From Gammaproteobacteria bacterium UBA1119 (GTDB taxonomy: Bacteria > Pseudomonadota > Gammaproteobacteria > Pseudomonadales > Azotimanducaceae), in contig DCBA01000070.1 of NCBI GenBank assembly GCA_002313255.1, positions 1 to 52,839 on the forward strand: 52,839 nt of DNA, read 5' to 3'. The position numbers were made by a program, and so were the translations under genes. Within the stretch, counting starts at the first letter, position 1, and each line of letters starts with the position of its first letter. Positions 18,191-26,746 of the stretch are shown here, one piece after another. The notes beneath the pieces are model-generated. The model worked only from the letters and a program-made list of their open reading frames with translations, ran no database searches and was not told the origin of the DNA.

Positions 18191-19351
18191 ATGATGGCAT
18201 TTCGTCAGGAAATCAGCACCTGGATCGAGGAAAACTGCCCGGCAAGTTGTATCGGCCCAGGCGAAGTCCCTGGGGGTGGCACAAGAGTTCGCATGACTGA
18301 CGATCAGCATATGTGGATCGAACGTGCCGCAGGCGAGGGATTGACGGTACCCACCTGGCCTTCCGAGTACGGCGGAGCAGGATTCTCCAAAGACCAATAC
18401 GTTGTTTTTTTGGAAGAGATGCGCCGACTGGGTGCGAGGACGCCGGTCGCTGGTATGGGCACCTCGATGATCGGACCCACACTTCTAGAATTTGGTACGG
18501 AAGAGCAAAAGTTAGCCCACCTACCACGCATCGCTCGAGGGGAAGTCTGGTGGTGCCAAGGGTATTCCGAGCCTGGCTCGGGTTCAGACCTTGCATCCCT
18601 GCGGACTCGTGCCGAGGACAATGGCGATCATTTCGTCATCAACGGTCAAAAAATTTGGACATCCGGAGCTCAATTTGCGGATTGGATATTCTGTTTAGTT
18701 CGCACCGACCCGGACGTTCCCAAGCACGATGGCATTAGCTTTGTACTTTTCAGCATGGACCAACCGGGTGTATCGGTGCAGCCCATTCGACTTATCTCAG
18801 GAGCGTCACCCTTTTGTGAAACTTTTTTCGACGACGCTATTGCTCAAAAAACCAATTTGGTCGGCGACCTCAACAAAGGCTGGACCGTCGCTAAACGATT
18901 ACTACAACACGAGCGGTCAGGCATGCTGGCCCTTACGTCGGGCACGAACCGTGAAGTCGGGATTGAGCTTGATGAGCTCGCCAAGGCATGTCTTGGAGAA
19001 ATCGGTGGAAAAATAGATGATCCATCGGTAAGGACTGAAATCGCTAGGCATTACATCAACGCACAAGCATTCCGATTGACTCAACGTCGATCAGTCGAAG
19101 AGTCCGCAGGGAGTACGCCAGGACCAGCAACCTCAATTTTCAAGTTGTATGGCGCGAATCTCGCGAAGGAGCGGTCAGAGATGCAAGTGGCTATGTTGGG
19201 TACCAGCGCGATTGGTTGGGAGTCGGATGACTCTAAGGCACAGGAAATAACCCGGTCGTGGCTCGGCGGAAAAGCCCGCTCAATCGCAGGAGGTAGTAAT
19301 GAAGTGCAGCTCAACATTATTGCGAAGCGGGTTCTAGGACTCCCCGATTGA
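18191..19351 (+). CDS. acyl-CoA dehydrogenase family protein
   Basis: A 386-residue FAD enzyme expected to introduce a double bond next to the thioester of an acyl-CoA. Family marks: LTVPTWPSEYGGAGFS, GFSEPGSGSDLASLRT-like GYSEPGSGSDLASLRT, FVINGQKIWTSGAQFADW (FAD/substrate contacts), and a C-terminal GGSNEVQLNIIAKRVLGLP. The usual YEGTNEIQ-type Glu is not at that site, as in several bacterial subfamilies that place the base elsewhere. The start ATG 18191 follows GGGGAGAAG. The substrate cannot be told. It overlaps the following hydrolase gene by TTGA. Confidence 0.9.
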   Translation: MMAFRQEISTWIEENCPASCIGPGEVPGGGTRVRMTDDQHMWIERAAGEGLTVPTWPSEYGGAGFSKDQYVVFLEEMRRLGARTPVAGMGTSMIGPTLLEFGTEEQKLAHLPRIARGEVWWCQGYSEPGSGSDLASLRTRAEDNGDHFVINGQKIWTSGAQFADWIFCLVRTDPDVPKHDGISFVLFSMDQPGVSVQPIRLISGASPFCETFFDDAIAQKTNLVGDLNKGWTVAKRLLQHERSGMLALTSGTNREVGIELDELAKACLGEIGGKIDDPSVRTEIARHYINAQAFRLTQRRSVEESAGSTPGPATSIFKLYGANLAKERSEMQVAMLGTSAIGWESDDSKAQEITRSWLGGKARSIAGGSNEVQLNIIAKRVLGLPD

Positions 19352-20091
19352 TCTCTTTTAAATGCAGTATCAACGTTAATGTCATCCTCATCCGCAGTTG
19401 GTCGGCTGTTGTCGTCTGCCTCGCTGGCGTTACCTTTGCTGCAGACGACTACCCGTGGCTTGCGGAACTCCATGCCGCCCAAGGTGTGAAGGCTTCGGGA
19501 CCCCGCCTTATGAATCTCGATCCCGGTTTGCATCCTTTGAAGCGCAACACAGGGCGAGTGACGAAATTACTTGTCGGCGTTCACGGATTTGGAAGCAAGG
19601 GTTACGAGTGGGTTTACCCGCTACAAACGTTTGACGATGAAAACACACTAGCGTTCTTCCATCGTTGGAACACTTTTCAATGCTCGAGCAATGCGAGTGC
19701 CGATATGGCACGCTCGCTCGGAATCGTACTCGCCAGCTACCCGCACATTGAGAGTGTCAAGATAATCGGTCACAGTTACGGGGGATTGATGGCGGTCGGT
19801 TTTATCGAGCATTGGACACAAGAAATATCAACCCAAGTACACGCTGTCGCCGCTCCCCTTGCCGGTACAGGAAACGGTTGCAACAACAAGCTCCCACGTG
19901 TACTACCGCCATATGTTGAGGTGACGCAGTGGCGTACGATTCAAGCCCTCGACAATGCCTTTAAAGATTGGCCGGAGGATCCGCAAGTCGTAGATATTCC
20001 GGGAAGCGTCGTAACGCGGCTACCCGAAACTTACCGGGGACAGCGTCTCGGACATAACTGGTCGATCAGTTGGGTCGCCGAAAACATTTAG
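19348..20091 (+). CDS. secreted alpha/beta hydrolase, lipase-like
   Basis: A 247-residue protein from TTG 19348, which overlaps the stop of the acyl-CoA dehydrogenase gene (TTGA). The N-terminus reads as a signal peptide (one Arg then WSAVVVCLAGVTFAA-DDYPW), so it probably acts in the periplasm or outside. The nucleophile elbow is IIGHSYGGLM with Ser143; the oxyanion strand is LLVGVHGFGSKGYEW; a late His (H236 in GHNWS) could complete the triad. Several Cys residues may form a disulfide after export. No specific substrate can be named; coupling to an acyl-CoA dehydrogenase suggests lipid or ester use. Confidence 0.75.
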   Translation: MISFKCSINVNVILIRSWSAVVVCLAGVTFAADDYPWLAELHAAQGVKASGPRLMNLDPGLHPLKRNTGRVTKLLVGVHGFGSKGYEWVYPLQTFDDENTLAFFHRWNTFQCSSNASADMARSLGIVLASYPHIESVKIIGHSYGGLMAVGFIEHWTQEISTQVHAVAAPLAGTGNGCNNKLPRVLPPYVEVTQWRTIQALDNAFKDWPEDPQVVDIPGSVVTRLPETYRGQRLGHNWSISWVAENI

Positions 20092-20105
20092 ACAAGAGAA
20101 CCCAT

Positions 20106-21287
20106 GTGAGCATTAAAGACACCATCGCAACCTACGCAGACGACATGAGATCTTGGCGACGCGACATCCACGCACATCCCGAACTCGGGTTTGAGGAGCA
20201 AAGAACCGCCGATTTTGTTGCGACAAGCCTCGAATCGTTCGGCATCGACGTGTACCGCGGAATCGGGAAAACGGGAGTGGTTGGCGTTTTACGGGTTGGG
20301 AACGAGCCCGAAACCATCGGTCTACGCGCAGACATGGACGCCCTTCCGATGCATGAGTCCAACGATTTTGAACATCGTTCCATCCACGACGGAAAGATGC
20401 ACGCCTGCGGTCACGACGGTCATACCACGATGTTATTGGGCGCCGCGCGCTACCTTTCAGAAACCAAGAACTTTCGCGGTCAAGTCAACTTCATCTTTCA
20501 ACCAGCTGAAGAGGGTATCGGTGGTGCTCGTGCCATGATCGAAGATGGACTATTCGAACAGTTCCCTTGTGACAGCATTTTTGCGATGCACAATGCCCCC
20601 GGACTACCCGTTGGACAGTTTTCTGCGACGGCGGGGGTGGTCGCAGCGGCCGGCGCATTTTTTGATATTCGGATCGACGGCGTCGGTGCGCACGGGGCTC
20701 ATCCGGAAAACGGTGTCGATCCGGTCGTCGTCGGAGCCCAGGTGGTTACGGCACTCCAATCCATAGTTTCGAGGAATGTTAGGCCCCGTGAAGCCGCAGT
20801 CGTCTCTATCACGCAATTTCATGCGGGTGATGCCTACAATGTCATTCCGGCGAGCGCACACCTTTCGGGTACGGTCCGTACATTCTCCAATTCTGTAATG
20901 ACACATATTCAAGAACGGATGTGCGTTCTCGCTGAATCAACAGCGAAGGGCTATGGCGCAACAGTCAGCTTCGATTTTCGCGATATTTTTCATCCGGTCG
21001 TAAATGACGAGACGCAATCAGCGTTCGCGGCCAGCGTTTGCGCAGGACTCGTGGGAAAAGACAACGTTCACGTTAATCTTCCGCCAGGAACTGGCTCTGA
21101 AGACTTCTCATTCATGCTCGAACAGGTGCCCGGCTGTTATCTTCTCATCGGCAATGGCGACGACGCCGCGCGACATCCCGTCCATCACCCCAGTTACGAC
21201 TTTAATGACGACGCCTCGGTATACGGAGCGACTTTTTTCGCGGAATTGGCACAACAACGTCTTCAATCTTCAACACCAGACGGCTAG
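20106..21287 (+). CDS. M20-family amidohydrolase (hippurate hydrolase / aminoacylase type)
   Basis: A 393-residue two-zinc amidohydrolase that would release an amino acid from an N-acyl conjugate. Seen: RRDIHAHPELGFEEQRTADFV, LRADMDALPM, HACGHDGHTTMLLGAARYL, VNFIFQPAEEGIGGARAMIEDG, DGVGAHGAHPENGVDPV in the dimerisation domain, and the late GSEDFSFMLEQVPG with the final metal ligands. I chose GTG 20106, with AAGAGA upstream, over the open frame from TTG 20070 inside the previous gene. No signal peptide is visible, so it is likely cytoplasmic. Substrate unknown. Confidence 0.92.
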   Translation: MSIKDTIATYADDMRSWRRDIHAHPELGFEEQRTADFVATSLESFGIDVYRGIGKTGVVGVLRVGNEPETIGLRADMDALPMHESNDFEHRSIHDGKMHACGHDGHTTMLLGAARYLSETKNFRGQVNFIFQPAEEGIGGARAMIEDGLFEQFPCDSIFAMHNAPGLPVGQFSATAGVVAAAGAFFDIRIDGVGAHGAHPENGVDPVVVGAQVVTALQSIVSRNVRPREAAVVSITQFHAGDAYNVIPASAHLSGTVRTFSNSVMTHIQERMCVLAESTAKGYGATVSFDFRDIFHPVVNDETQSAFAASVCAGLVGKDNVHVNLPPGTGSEDFSFMLEQVPGCYLLIGNGDDAARHPVHHPSYDFNDDASVYGATFFAELAQQRLQSSTPDG

Positions 21288-21342
21288 CAAACCGATGCGA
21301 ACGCACTGATATCGCTGGCGAGATGTTAAGAGTGTAGGGGTC

Positions 21343-22362
21343 GTGGCACTACTCAACGTTATTCAAATCATGGCGGGCGACGAAGAAGGCGGGCTCGAGA
21401 ATCATTTCATTGAAATGAGTAACGCATTAACGGCGCGTTGCAACGTGACAACAATCGCACACGCAAAGTACGCCCCCCGATTACGTGCAGACGTGAAACA
21501 CATCAGCATCGATTTATCGAAACCAAGGCTACATCCTGGAAATCTAATCAAGGTCGCCACAGTGATACGCCAATTGAATCCGCATATCGTCCACGCGCAC
21601 GCAAGTAAGGCGGGATCGATTGTCGCGCTCTGTAAACCATTTCTTTCCGCAAAGACCGTTGCAACCGTGCACAACATTAAAAAACATATACCCTTCTTAT
21701 CGGCTTACGATTTGGCCATTGGCGTTAGCAAGACGGTCAGGGATACGTTGCCCTGCCCCAACAAAATCTCGATCTACAACGGAGTCAATTGGGACGCTAA
21801 ACGGGTGGCTGTGACGCCGCCCGAGTATGAGCAGGTTGCGGAAAGTCAGAATCCCGTTGTGGCCGCGATTGGTCGATTGGTACCAGCAAAGGGTTTCGAC
21901 TTACTGATCGCCGCTTGGGAATCAAAGTTCGGTTATTTGTTTGTAGTCGGTGACGGGCCGGAACGCGGAAGTCTTGAAGCCCTTGTAGCCGCTCGAGGTC
22001 TTGCTGAGAACGTGTTTCTCATAGGCCACAAGCATTCTGCCCTAGATTACATCGGTGCTGCCGATCTCGTGGTCATCCCGTCGCGAAACGAGGGATTTTC
22101 GTACGTCTTCGCGGAGGCCTTGTTAGAAAAGACGCCGGTCATTTCGACCGATGTCCCTATTCCGAACGAAGTGCTACCCGAACAATACATCTGCGCGATC
22201 GAAAACGTCGAAGCCATTCACCTGTTATTGAAGACCGCGCTTTCGAGCGTGAACAGACTCGAACAATCGTTCGCTCCGCTGTTTGATTACGCCGAGAAAA
22301 ATCTGACGTTGGGACGTAGTCGAGACCAAACCTTGGCTGCCTACGAAGCACTTATCGAATAA
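21343..22362 (+). CDS. glycosyltransferase family 4 protein
   Basis: A 339-residue GT-B glycosyltransferase. The N-lobe starts VIQIMAGDEEGGLENHFIEMSNAL, a glycine-containing acceptor loop typical of GT4, with IVHAHASKAG. The C-lobe has AAIGRLVPAKGFDLLIAAW and the nucleotide-sugar-binding EGFSYVFAEALLEKTPVI (E-x7-E). GTG 21343 follows an AGGGG stretch. Such enzymes often build LPS core or surface polysaccharide, but donor and acceptor cannot be told. It stands 55 bp after the M20 gene and is last before the trpGDC gap. Confidence 0.88.
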   Translation: MALLNVIQIMAGDEEGGLENHFIEMSNALTARCNVTTIAHAKYAPRLRADVKHISIDLSKPRLHPGNLIKVATVIRQLNPHIVHAHASKAGSIVALCKPFLSAKTVATVHNIKKHIPFLSAYDLAIGVSKTVRDTLPCPNKISIYNGVNWDAKRVAVTPPEYEQVAESQNPVVAAIGRLVPAKGFDLLIAAWESKFGYLFVVGDGPERGSLEALVAARGLAENVFLIGHKHSALDYIGAADLVVIPSRNEGFSYVFAEALLEKTPVISTDVPIPNEVLPEQYICAIENVEAIHLLLKTALSSVNRLEQSFAPLFDYAEKNLTLGRSRDQTLAAYEALIE

Positions 22363-22520
22363 ACAAGTTTCGGTTGGGATCATCCAACTCGTCAAAAAAC
22401 CTTTCTATCGACAATAGCTCAAAGTTACCTTGTTCCGACTAAAATGCACCTTATGCTGAAGCCACACGTATCGAGTTTACTTCCTTGCAACTCTGCTCGA
22501 GTCGATGGAAGGAGCGCGCC
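22363..22520 (+). promoter_or_regulatory. intergenic region upstream of trpGDC
   Basis: A 158-bp gap that probably carries the trpGDC promoter. There is a short hairpin GTTGG/CCAAC at 22373-22388 followed by CAAAAAA, and a TAAAAT that could be a -10 near 22440, but no good -35. A 23-codon ORF (22453-22524) runs into the trpG start and contains no Trp codon, so classical attenuation is not supported. The trpG Shine-Dalgarno GGAAGGAG is clear at about 22507-22514. Confidence 0.35.
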
Positions 22521-23114
22521 ATGATTCTAATGATCGATAATTACGATTCTTTCACCTATAACATCGTCCAGTATCTGGGTGAGTTGGGCGCGAGCGTCGA
22601 GGTTCACCGAAACGACGAGATCAGCTTAGACGAAATTAACCAGCTGAAACCCGAGAAGATCGTAATCAGCCCGGGGCCATGCACGCCTAATGAAGCGGGT
22701 ATCTCGATGGACGTCATCCGGGAGTTTGGACAGTCGATCCCCATCCTCGGGATTTGTCTAGGACATCAGAGCATCGGGCAGGTCTACGGCGGCGATGTCG
22801 TCCGTGCACGGCAAGTGATGCACGGTAAGCTCTCCCGCATTCATCACAATGGTGGGGGCGTATTCCATAACCTGCCTAATCGGATCCAGGTGACCCGCTA
22901 CCACTCGTTAGTCGTTTCTAAAAGTTCCGTTCCCGACTGTCTCGAAATTACAGCATGGACCGAATTGGAGGATGGCACCTTCGATGAAGTAATGGCATTT
23001 CGGCACCGTGACTTTGACGTGGAGGGCGTTCAATTTCACCCCGAATCGATCAAAACCCAGGCTGGACACGAGCTCCTTAACAATTTTCTCGGAGAAAGTA
23101 CCGGTGGACCTTAG
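22521..23114 (+). CDS. trpG: anthranilate synthase component II TrpG (glutamine amidotransferase)
   Basis: Supplies ammonia from glutamine to TrpE; proteins of this type may also serve aminodeoxychorismate synthase (PabA). The 197 residues contain [33 protein letters not shown], the nucleophile Cys79 in [16 protein letters not shown], and the His/Glu pair in [14 protein letters not shown] 22521 is preceded by GGAAGGAG. The open frame extends upstream to 22485 but without support. It overlaps trpD by 11 bp. No second amidotransferase is seen beside trpE, so this is its likely partner. Confidence 0.96.
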   Translation: MILMIDNYDSFTYNIVQYLGELGASVEVHRNDEISLDEINQLKPEKIVISPGPCTPNEAGISMDVIREFGQSIPILGICLGHQSIGQVYGGDVVRARQVMHGKLSRIHHNGGGVFHNLPNRIQVTRYHSLVVSKSSVPDCLEITAWTELEDGTFDEVMAFRHRDFDVEGVQFHPESIKTQAGHELLNNFLGESTGGP

Positions 23115-24132
23115 CGAAGCGCTCACGCACATCATTGACGGGGAAAAGCTTAACCAAGCAAATACCAAGGCTATCTTTGACACGATCATGGCGGGCGAAG
23201 CATCGCCCGCTCAAATTGGTGGGATTTTGATGGCCTTACGCGTCCGGGGCGAAAGCCCTGAGGAAATTGCAGGGGCCGCCGAGGCCATGCGTCAAGTATC
23301 TACCAAGGTTACGGTCGACGTGGCGAACCTGGTGGACACCTGCGGCACCGGTGGTTCGGGGAGTTCCAAGCTATTTAATATCTCGACCGCTGCCGCTTTC
23401 GTCGTCGCCGGGGCCGGAGGTCACGTCGCCAAACACGGTAACCGCGGTATGACAAGTCAGAGCGGCAGCGCCGATTTGCTCGAAGCTGCCGGCGTGAACA
23501 TTGCGCTAACTCCCGAGCAAATCGCTCGATGTATTAAAGAGATCGGCGTGGGCTTTCTTTTCGCCCAGGCACATCATTCGGCCATGCGATATGCGGGACC
23601 CATTCGAAAAGAGCTGCGAGTGCGGACAATTTTCAATTTGCTTGGACCACTTACCAACCCGGCTGGGGCCGAACGCCAACTCATTGGCGTGTTTGCGCCG
23701 GAATGGCAACAACCCATGGCTGAGGTCGCTAAGTTGCTGGGGTCGACACATGTGATGGTGGTACATGCCAACGGCCTTGACGAACTATCAATCGCCGGCA
23801 CATCGAACATCGTCGAACTTAAAGACGGTGAGATTCGACAATACACCATCGAACCGGAGGACTTTGGGATCGCGACACAAACTGTTGCGGACCTACAAGC
23901 TGATTCTCCCGCGAGTAGTCTTGAACTCGTACGGCATTCGCTCAGCGGCGACGATGCTACTGGTGCAGCCGATATCGTGGCGCTGAATGCTGGCGCCGCC
24001 ATTTATGTGGCAGGGATTGCCGACACACTCGCAAACGGTGTCGCAATGGCGGAAGACTCCATCGCTAGCGGACTGGCAGCCGAAAAGCTTGCGGAACTGA
24101 CTCGAGTTTCACGCTTAATGGAGACCGTGTGA
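23104..24132 (+). CDS. trpD: anthranilate phosphoribosyltransferase TrpD
   Basis: Joins anthranilate to phosphoribosyl pyrophosphate, the second step of tryptophan synthesis. The 342 residues show the N-terminal helical block ([41 protein letters not shown]), the PRPP-binding [39 protein letters not shown], and [38 protein letters not shown] 23104, with GGAG upstream, gives the family N-terminus; the open frame starting at 23008 lies within trpG. Its stop overlaps the trpC start (GTGA). Confidence 0.96.
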   Translation: MDLSEALTHIIDGEKLNQANTKAIFDTIMAGEASPAQIGGILMALRVRGESPEEIAGAAEAMRQVSTKVTVDVANLVDTCGTGGSGSSKLFNISTAAAFVVAGAGGHVAKHGNRGMTSQSGSADLLEAAGVNIALTPEQIARCIKEIGVGFLFAQAHHSAMRYAGPIRKELRVRTIFNLLGPLTNPAGAERQLIGVFAPEWQQPMAEVAKLLGSTHVMVVHANGLDELSIAGTSNIVELKDGEIRQYTIEPEDFGIATQTVADLQADSPASSLELVRHSLSGDDATGAADIVALNAGAAIYVAGIADTLANGVAMAEDSIASGLAAEKLAELTRVSRLMETV

Positions 24133-24908
24133 CCGCCAACATCCTTTCGAAGATCCTCGAGCACAAACGACTCGAAGTCGAGCAACGAAAAGCATACCGA
24201 GCCCAAAACCTACTTCGAGAACTAGCAGAATCCTGCGAGCCGACTCGCGGATTCGTCAAAGCGTTAGCGGAACAATCACCCGCAATCATCGCCGAAATCA
24301 AAAAAGCTTCGCCAAGCAAGGGAGTAATCCGTGAAAATTTTGATCCGGCTGCGATCGCCACAAGTTACTACGAGGGTGGTGCAACATGCCTGTCGGTATT
24401 GACGGATCGGCATTTTTTTCAGGGCGACGACGGCGACCTAATCCAAGCCCGAGACAACATGCCGCTGCCCGTTCTCAGAAAAGATTTCGTTGTCGACGAA
24501 TATCAGATCTTTGAAGCTCGAGTAATCGGGGCAGATTGCGTTCTGCTGATTGCCGCTGCGCTTGATTCGAGAACCATGCATGCGCTTTACGAAATCGCGG
24601 TCTCGATCGAGCTTGACGTTCTTATTGAGGTTCATAATGCTTCCGAATTGAGCGCAGCCATCGCCCTCGAACCGAGTTTGATCGGAATCAACAACCGCGA
24701 TCTTGAGTCTTTCGATACCAACCTCGACACCACACTTGAACTGTTAGATCGGATACCCGAAACCGTCAAGGTTGTGACCGAAAGCGGGATTCGAGCGCCC
24801 GACGACGTCAAACGCCTCCGCCGCGCGGGTGTCGACGCCTTTTTGGTCGGTGAGGCCTTTATGCGGGCCGAAGATCCCGGCAAACAAATTAAAACACTCT
24901 TCTCTTAG
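24129..24908 (+). CDS. trpC: indole-3-glycerol-phosphate synthase TrpC
   Basis: A 259-residue TIM barrel that closes the indole ring. Conserved blocks: ILSKILEHKRLEVEQRK, IIAEIKKASPSKGVI (catalytic Lys), YYEGGATCLSVLTD, LPVLRKDFVVDEYQI (catalytic Lys and acid), LIEVHNASEL, GINNRDLESFDTNLD, TESGIRAPDDVKRL and AFLVGEAFMRAEDPG. It is monofunctional: the TrpF domain fused in enterobacteria is absent and trpF is not in the window. GTG 24129 overlaps the trpD stop, so trpG-trpD-trpC form one coupled unit. Confidence 0.97.
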   Translation: MTANILSKILEHKRLEVEQRKAYRAQNLLRELAESCEPTRGFVKALAEQSPAIIAEIKKASPSKGVIRENFDPAAIATSYYEGGATCLSVLTDRHFFQGDDGDLIQARDNMPLPVLRKDFVVDEYQIFEARVIGADCVLLIAAALDSRTMHALYEIAVSIELDVLIEVHNASELSAAIALEPSLIGINNRDLESFDTNLDTTLELLDRIPETVKVVTESGIRAPDDVKRLRRAGVDAFLVGEAFMRAEDPGKQIKTLFS

Positions 24909-24918
24909 GAATATTTCA

Positions 24919-25565
24919 ATGCTTAATTACCAAAAGGACGGTGAAGTTGCCGTCATTCACATAGACGACGGAAGGCGAATGCCATTAACCACGCATTCAT
25001 CGAAGAACTAACGGAGGCTCTTGAACGCTCCCGCAACGAAGCATCAGCAATCGCTCTTTTTGGTCGACCCGGACATTTCTCCGCCGGATTCGACTTATCG
25101 GTAGTCGGCGACGGCGGAACTGCCGCACAAACTCTCGTCACCGCGGGCGGCAGTATGTTGAAAACGATTTACTCGCATCCTCAACCTCTGGTGATCGGCT
25201 GCACCGGACATGCTATCGCGGCAGGCGCACTTATCCTCCTCGCGGCGGATTCTCGCATTGGAACAGCCGGTGACTTCAAAATTGGGCTTAACGAAACCAC
25301 CATTGGAGCCGTGTTGCCCCGGTTCGCGCTGGCGCTTGCCGATGATCGATTATCCAAACGGCACCACACGGCTGCCATTATCCAAGCCCACCTTTACGAT
25401 CAGATCGGGGCCGTTGATGCCGGTTTTCTTGATCTCGTCGTCGAACCGAACGCATTGATGGAGGATACCCTGGCGGAGGCGTCCCGCTTGGCGGAGTTAC
25501 CGAGCGCAGCGTACGCAGGCAACAAGGTCGCCCTTAGAACGCCGTTCATCGAACGCATGGCGTAG
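24919..25565 (+). pseudogene. enoyl-CoA hydratase/isomerase (crotonase) family, broken by a -1 frameshift
   Basis: ATG 24919 opens LNYQKDGEVAVIHIDDG, a typical crotonase N-terminus, but the frame ends after 30 codons. Crotonase sequence continues in another frame from about 24972 as KANAINHAFIEELTEAL, then LFGRPGHFSAGFDLSVVG (oxyanion-loop region) and HAIAAGALILLAADSRIG, to the stop at 25565. One extra A in GGAAGG at 24970-24975 would restore a single 215-residue frame. The loss is therefore one base in a short A-run: a sequencing error, a recent mutation or, less likely, recoding. The downstream part also has an internal ATG at 25155 (136 residues). It follows trpC by 10 bp. Confidence 0.8.
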
Positions 25566-25671
25566 GCTGCGTTATGCGAAACGACGTGTATTCGTAAGTC
25601 GCAGTCACCCAACTACGGTCGCAGTCTGAGCGGAATACACGGAAAATGGTCGAAATTTGGGCAGGTCTGGT

Positions 25672-26094
25672 ATGAAAGCGACGGTTCAATGGAACGGCGA
25701 CGTGAGATTTTCGGGCACCTCCGAAACAGGCCACACCGTCAAGATGGATGGACCAGCCGAACACGGCGGAAACAACGTTGGTGCTCGACCAATGGAGCTC
25801 GTCCTCATAGGGCTCGGGGGTTGCACAGCGTTTGACGTCGTACACATCCTTCGAAAGGGACGTCAAGACATAACGAACTGCAACGTTGAAGTCTCAGCGT
25901 TGCGTGCGGATAAAGAGCCGAAAGTGTTTACCGACGTCCACGTCCAATTCATGGTCACGGGCCACAAACTCAACCCTACGAAAGTTAAACGCGCAATCAA
26001 CCTGAGTGCACAACAATACTGCTCCGCGTCGATCATGATGCAGCGCGGCGGTGTTCGCTTCACGCATGACTACGAAATTAGGGAAACACCGTGA
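25672..26094 (+). CDS. OsmC family peroxidase-like protein
   Basis: A 140-residue OsmC/Ohr-fold protein. The two redox cysteines expected for peroxide reduction are visible: one in LVLIGLGGCTAFDVVHIL and one in QYCSASIMMQRGG. The start ATG 25672, MKATVQWNGDVRF, is typical of the YhfA-like OsmC subgroup. It would detoxify organic hydroperoxides in the cytoplasm using thiols, though this subgroup is poorly characterised. It overlaps the VOC gene by GTGA. Confidence 0.9.
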   Translation: MKATVQWNGDVRFSGTSETGHTVKMDGPAEHGGNNVGARPMELVLIGLGGCTAFDVVHILRKGRQDITNCNVEVSALRADKEPKVFTDVHVQFMVTGHKLNPTKVKRAINLSAQQYCSASIMMQRGGVRFTHDYEIRETP

Positions 26095-26498
26095 CGCCAC
26101 GTGGAGTTCGACCACCGCCAACCACCGGCATGCACCATGTAGCGTTGAACGTTTCTAACTTCGAAGAAACCAAGGCATTTTATGTCGAAGTCCTCGGACT
26201 CACTGTTGAGTGGGAACCCGACAACGACAACGTTTACTTGACCTCGGGCTCGGACAATATTGCTCTGCACCGGGTTGCGAAAGAATCGGCTTCAGTTAAC
26301 CAACGGCTGGACCATATCGGATTCCTTATCGATGACAAAAACGATGTCGATGCCTGGCATACCTATTTGGCGAGCGCTGACATCGAAATTGTGGAACCCC
26401 CGCGTGCGCATCGTGACGGTGCAAGGAGTTTCTACTGTCGTGATCCCAACGGAGTTACTATCCAGTTCATCTATCACCCACCCCTTGCTGGCGGCTAG
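26091..26498 (+). CDS. VOC (glyoxalase/bleomycin resistance) family protein
   Basis: A 135-residue single VOC-fold protein, starting GTG 26091 in overlap with the OsmC stop. Marks: the first strand MHHVALNVSNFEETKAFYVEVLGL (metal His), LDHIGFLIDD (second His) and the last SFYCRDPNGVTIQFIYHP (Glu position replaced by Gln in IQFIY). The missing terminal Glu makes glyoxalase I activity doubtful. The family covers lyases, dioxygenases and binding proteins, so no substrate is named. It converges on the alkD-like fragment. Confidence 0.85.
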   Translation: MTPRGVRPPPTTGMHHVALNVSNFEETKAFYVEVLGLTVEWEPDNDNVYLTSGSDNIALHRVAKESASVNQRLDHIGFLIDDKNDVDAWHTYLASADIEIVEPPRAHRDGARSFYCRDPNGVTIQFIYHPPLAGG

Positions 26499-26514
26499 AA
26501 GCCCAAGAACGAAT

Positions 26515-26721
26515 TCAGGGGATTTCGTCCAGTTCGCCACTGTTCAAAAGAATTTTGAGGGCCTCGCGTTTTGACAAGGTCGACAACTCCGTCGCGTTAA
26601 CACCCATGATCGGCATGGTCGATTTCATGTAGCGCCGCTGTTCAACCGCTTTCTCCAGGTCGCTGTACTGAAAGATTTCTTCGAAAAGAGCTTGATGAAA
26701 ATCGATAACGCGCGATGTCAA
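26515..26721 (-). pseudogene. N-terminal fragment of a DNA alkylation repair (AlkD-type) gene
   Basis: A 68-residue ORF from TTG 26721. Residues 5-45 (DFHQALFEEIFQYSDLEKAVEQ and YMKSTMPIMGV) resemble the N-terminal helices of AlkD-type HEAT-like glycosylases, in which YMK..MP.LGV is characteristic. The similarity stops after NATEL, and the remaining residues end at a stop within 25 codons; AlkD proteins are over 200 residues. No continuation is found in other frames, since the region beyond is the VOC gene. I read it as a remnant left by deletion. It could instead be a short unrelated protein. Confidence 0.4.
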
Positions 26722-26746
26722 AAATCATGCGTCCCCGGCTTTGATT

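Noticed and set aside
23008..23103. An upstream extension of trpD.
   Set aside because: It lies in trpG and adds residues not found in TrpD; GTG 23104 has GGAG upstream.
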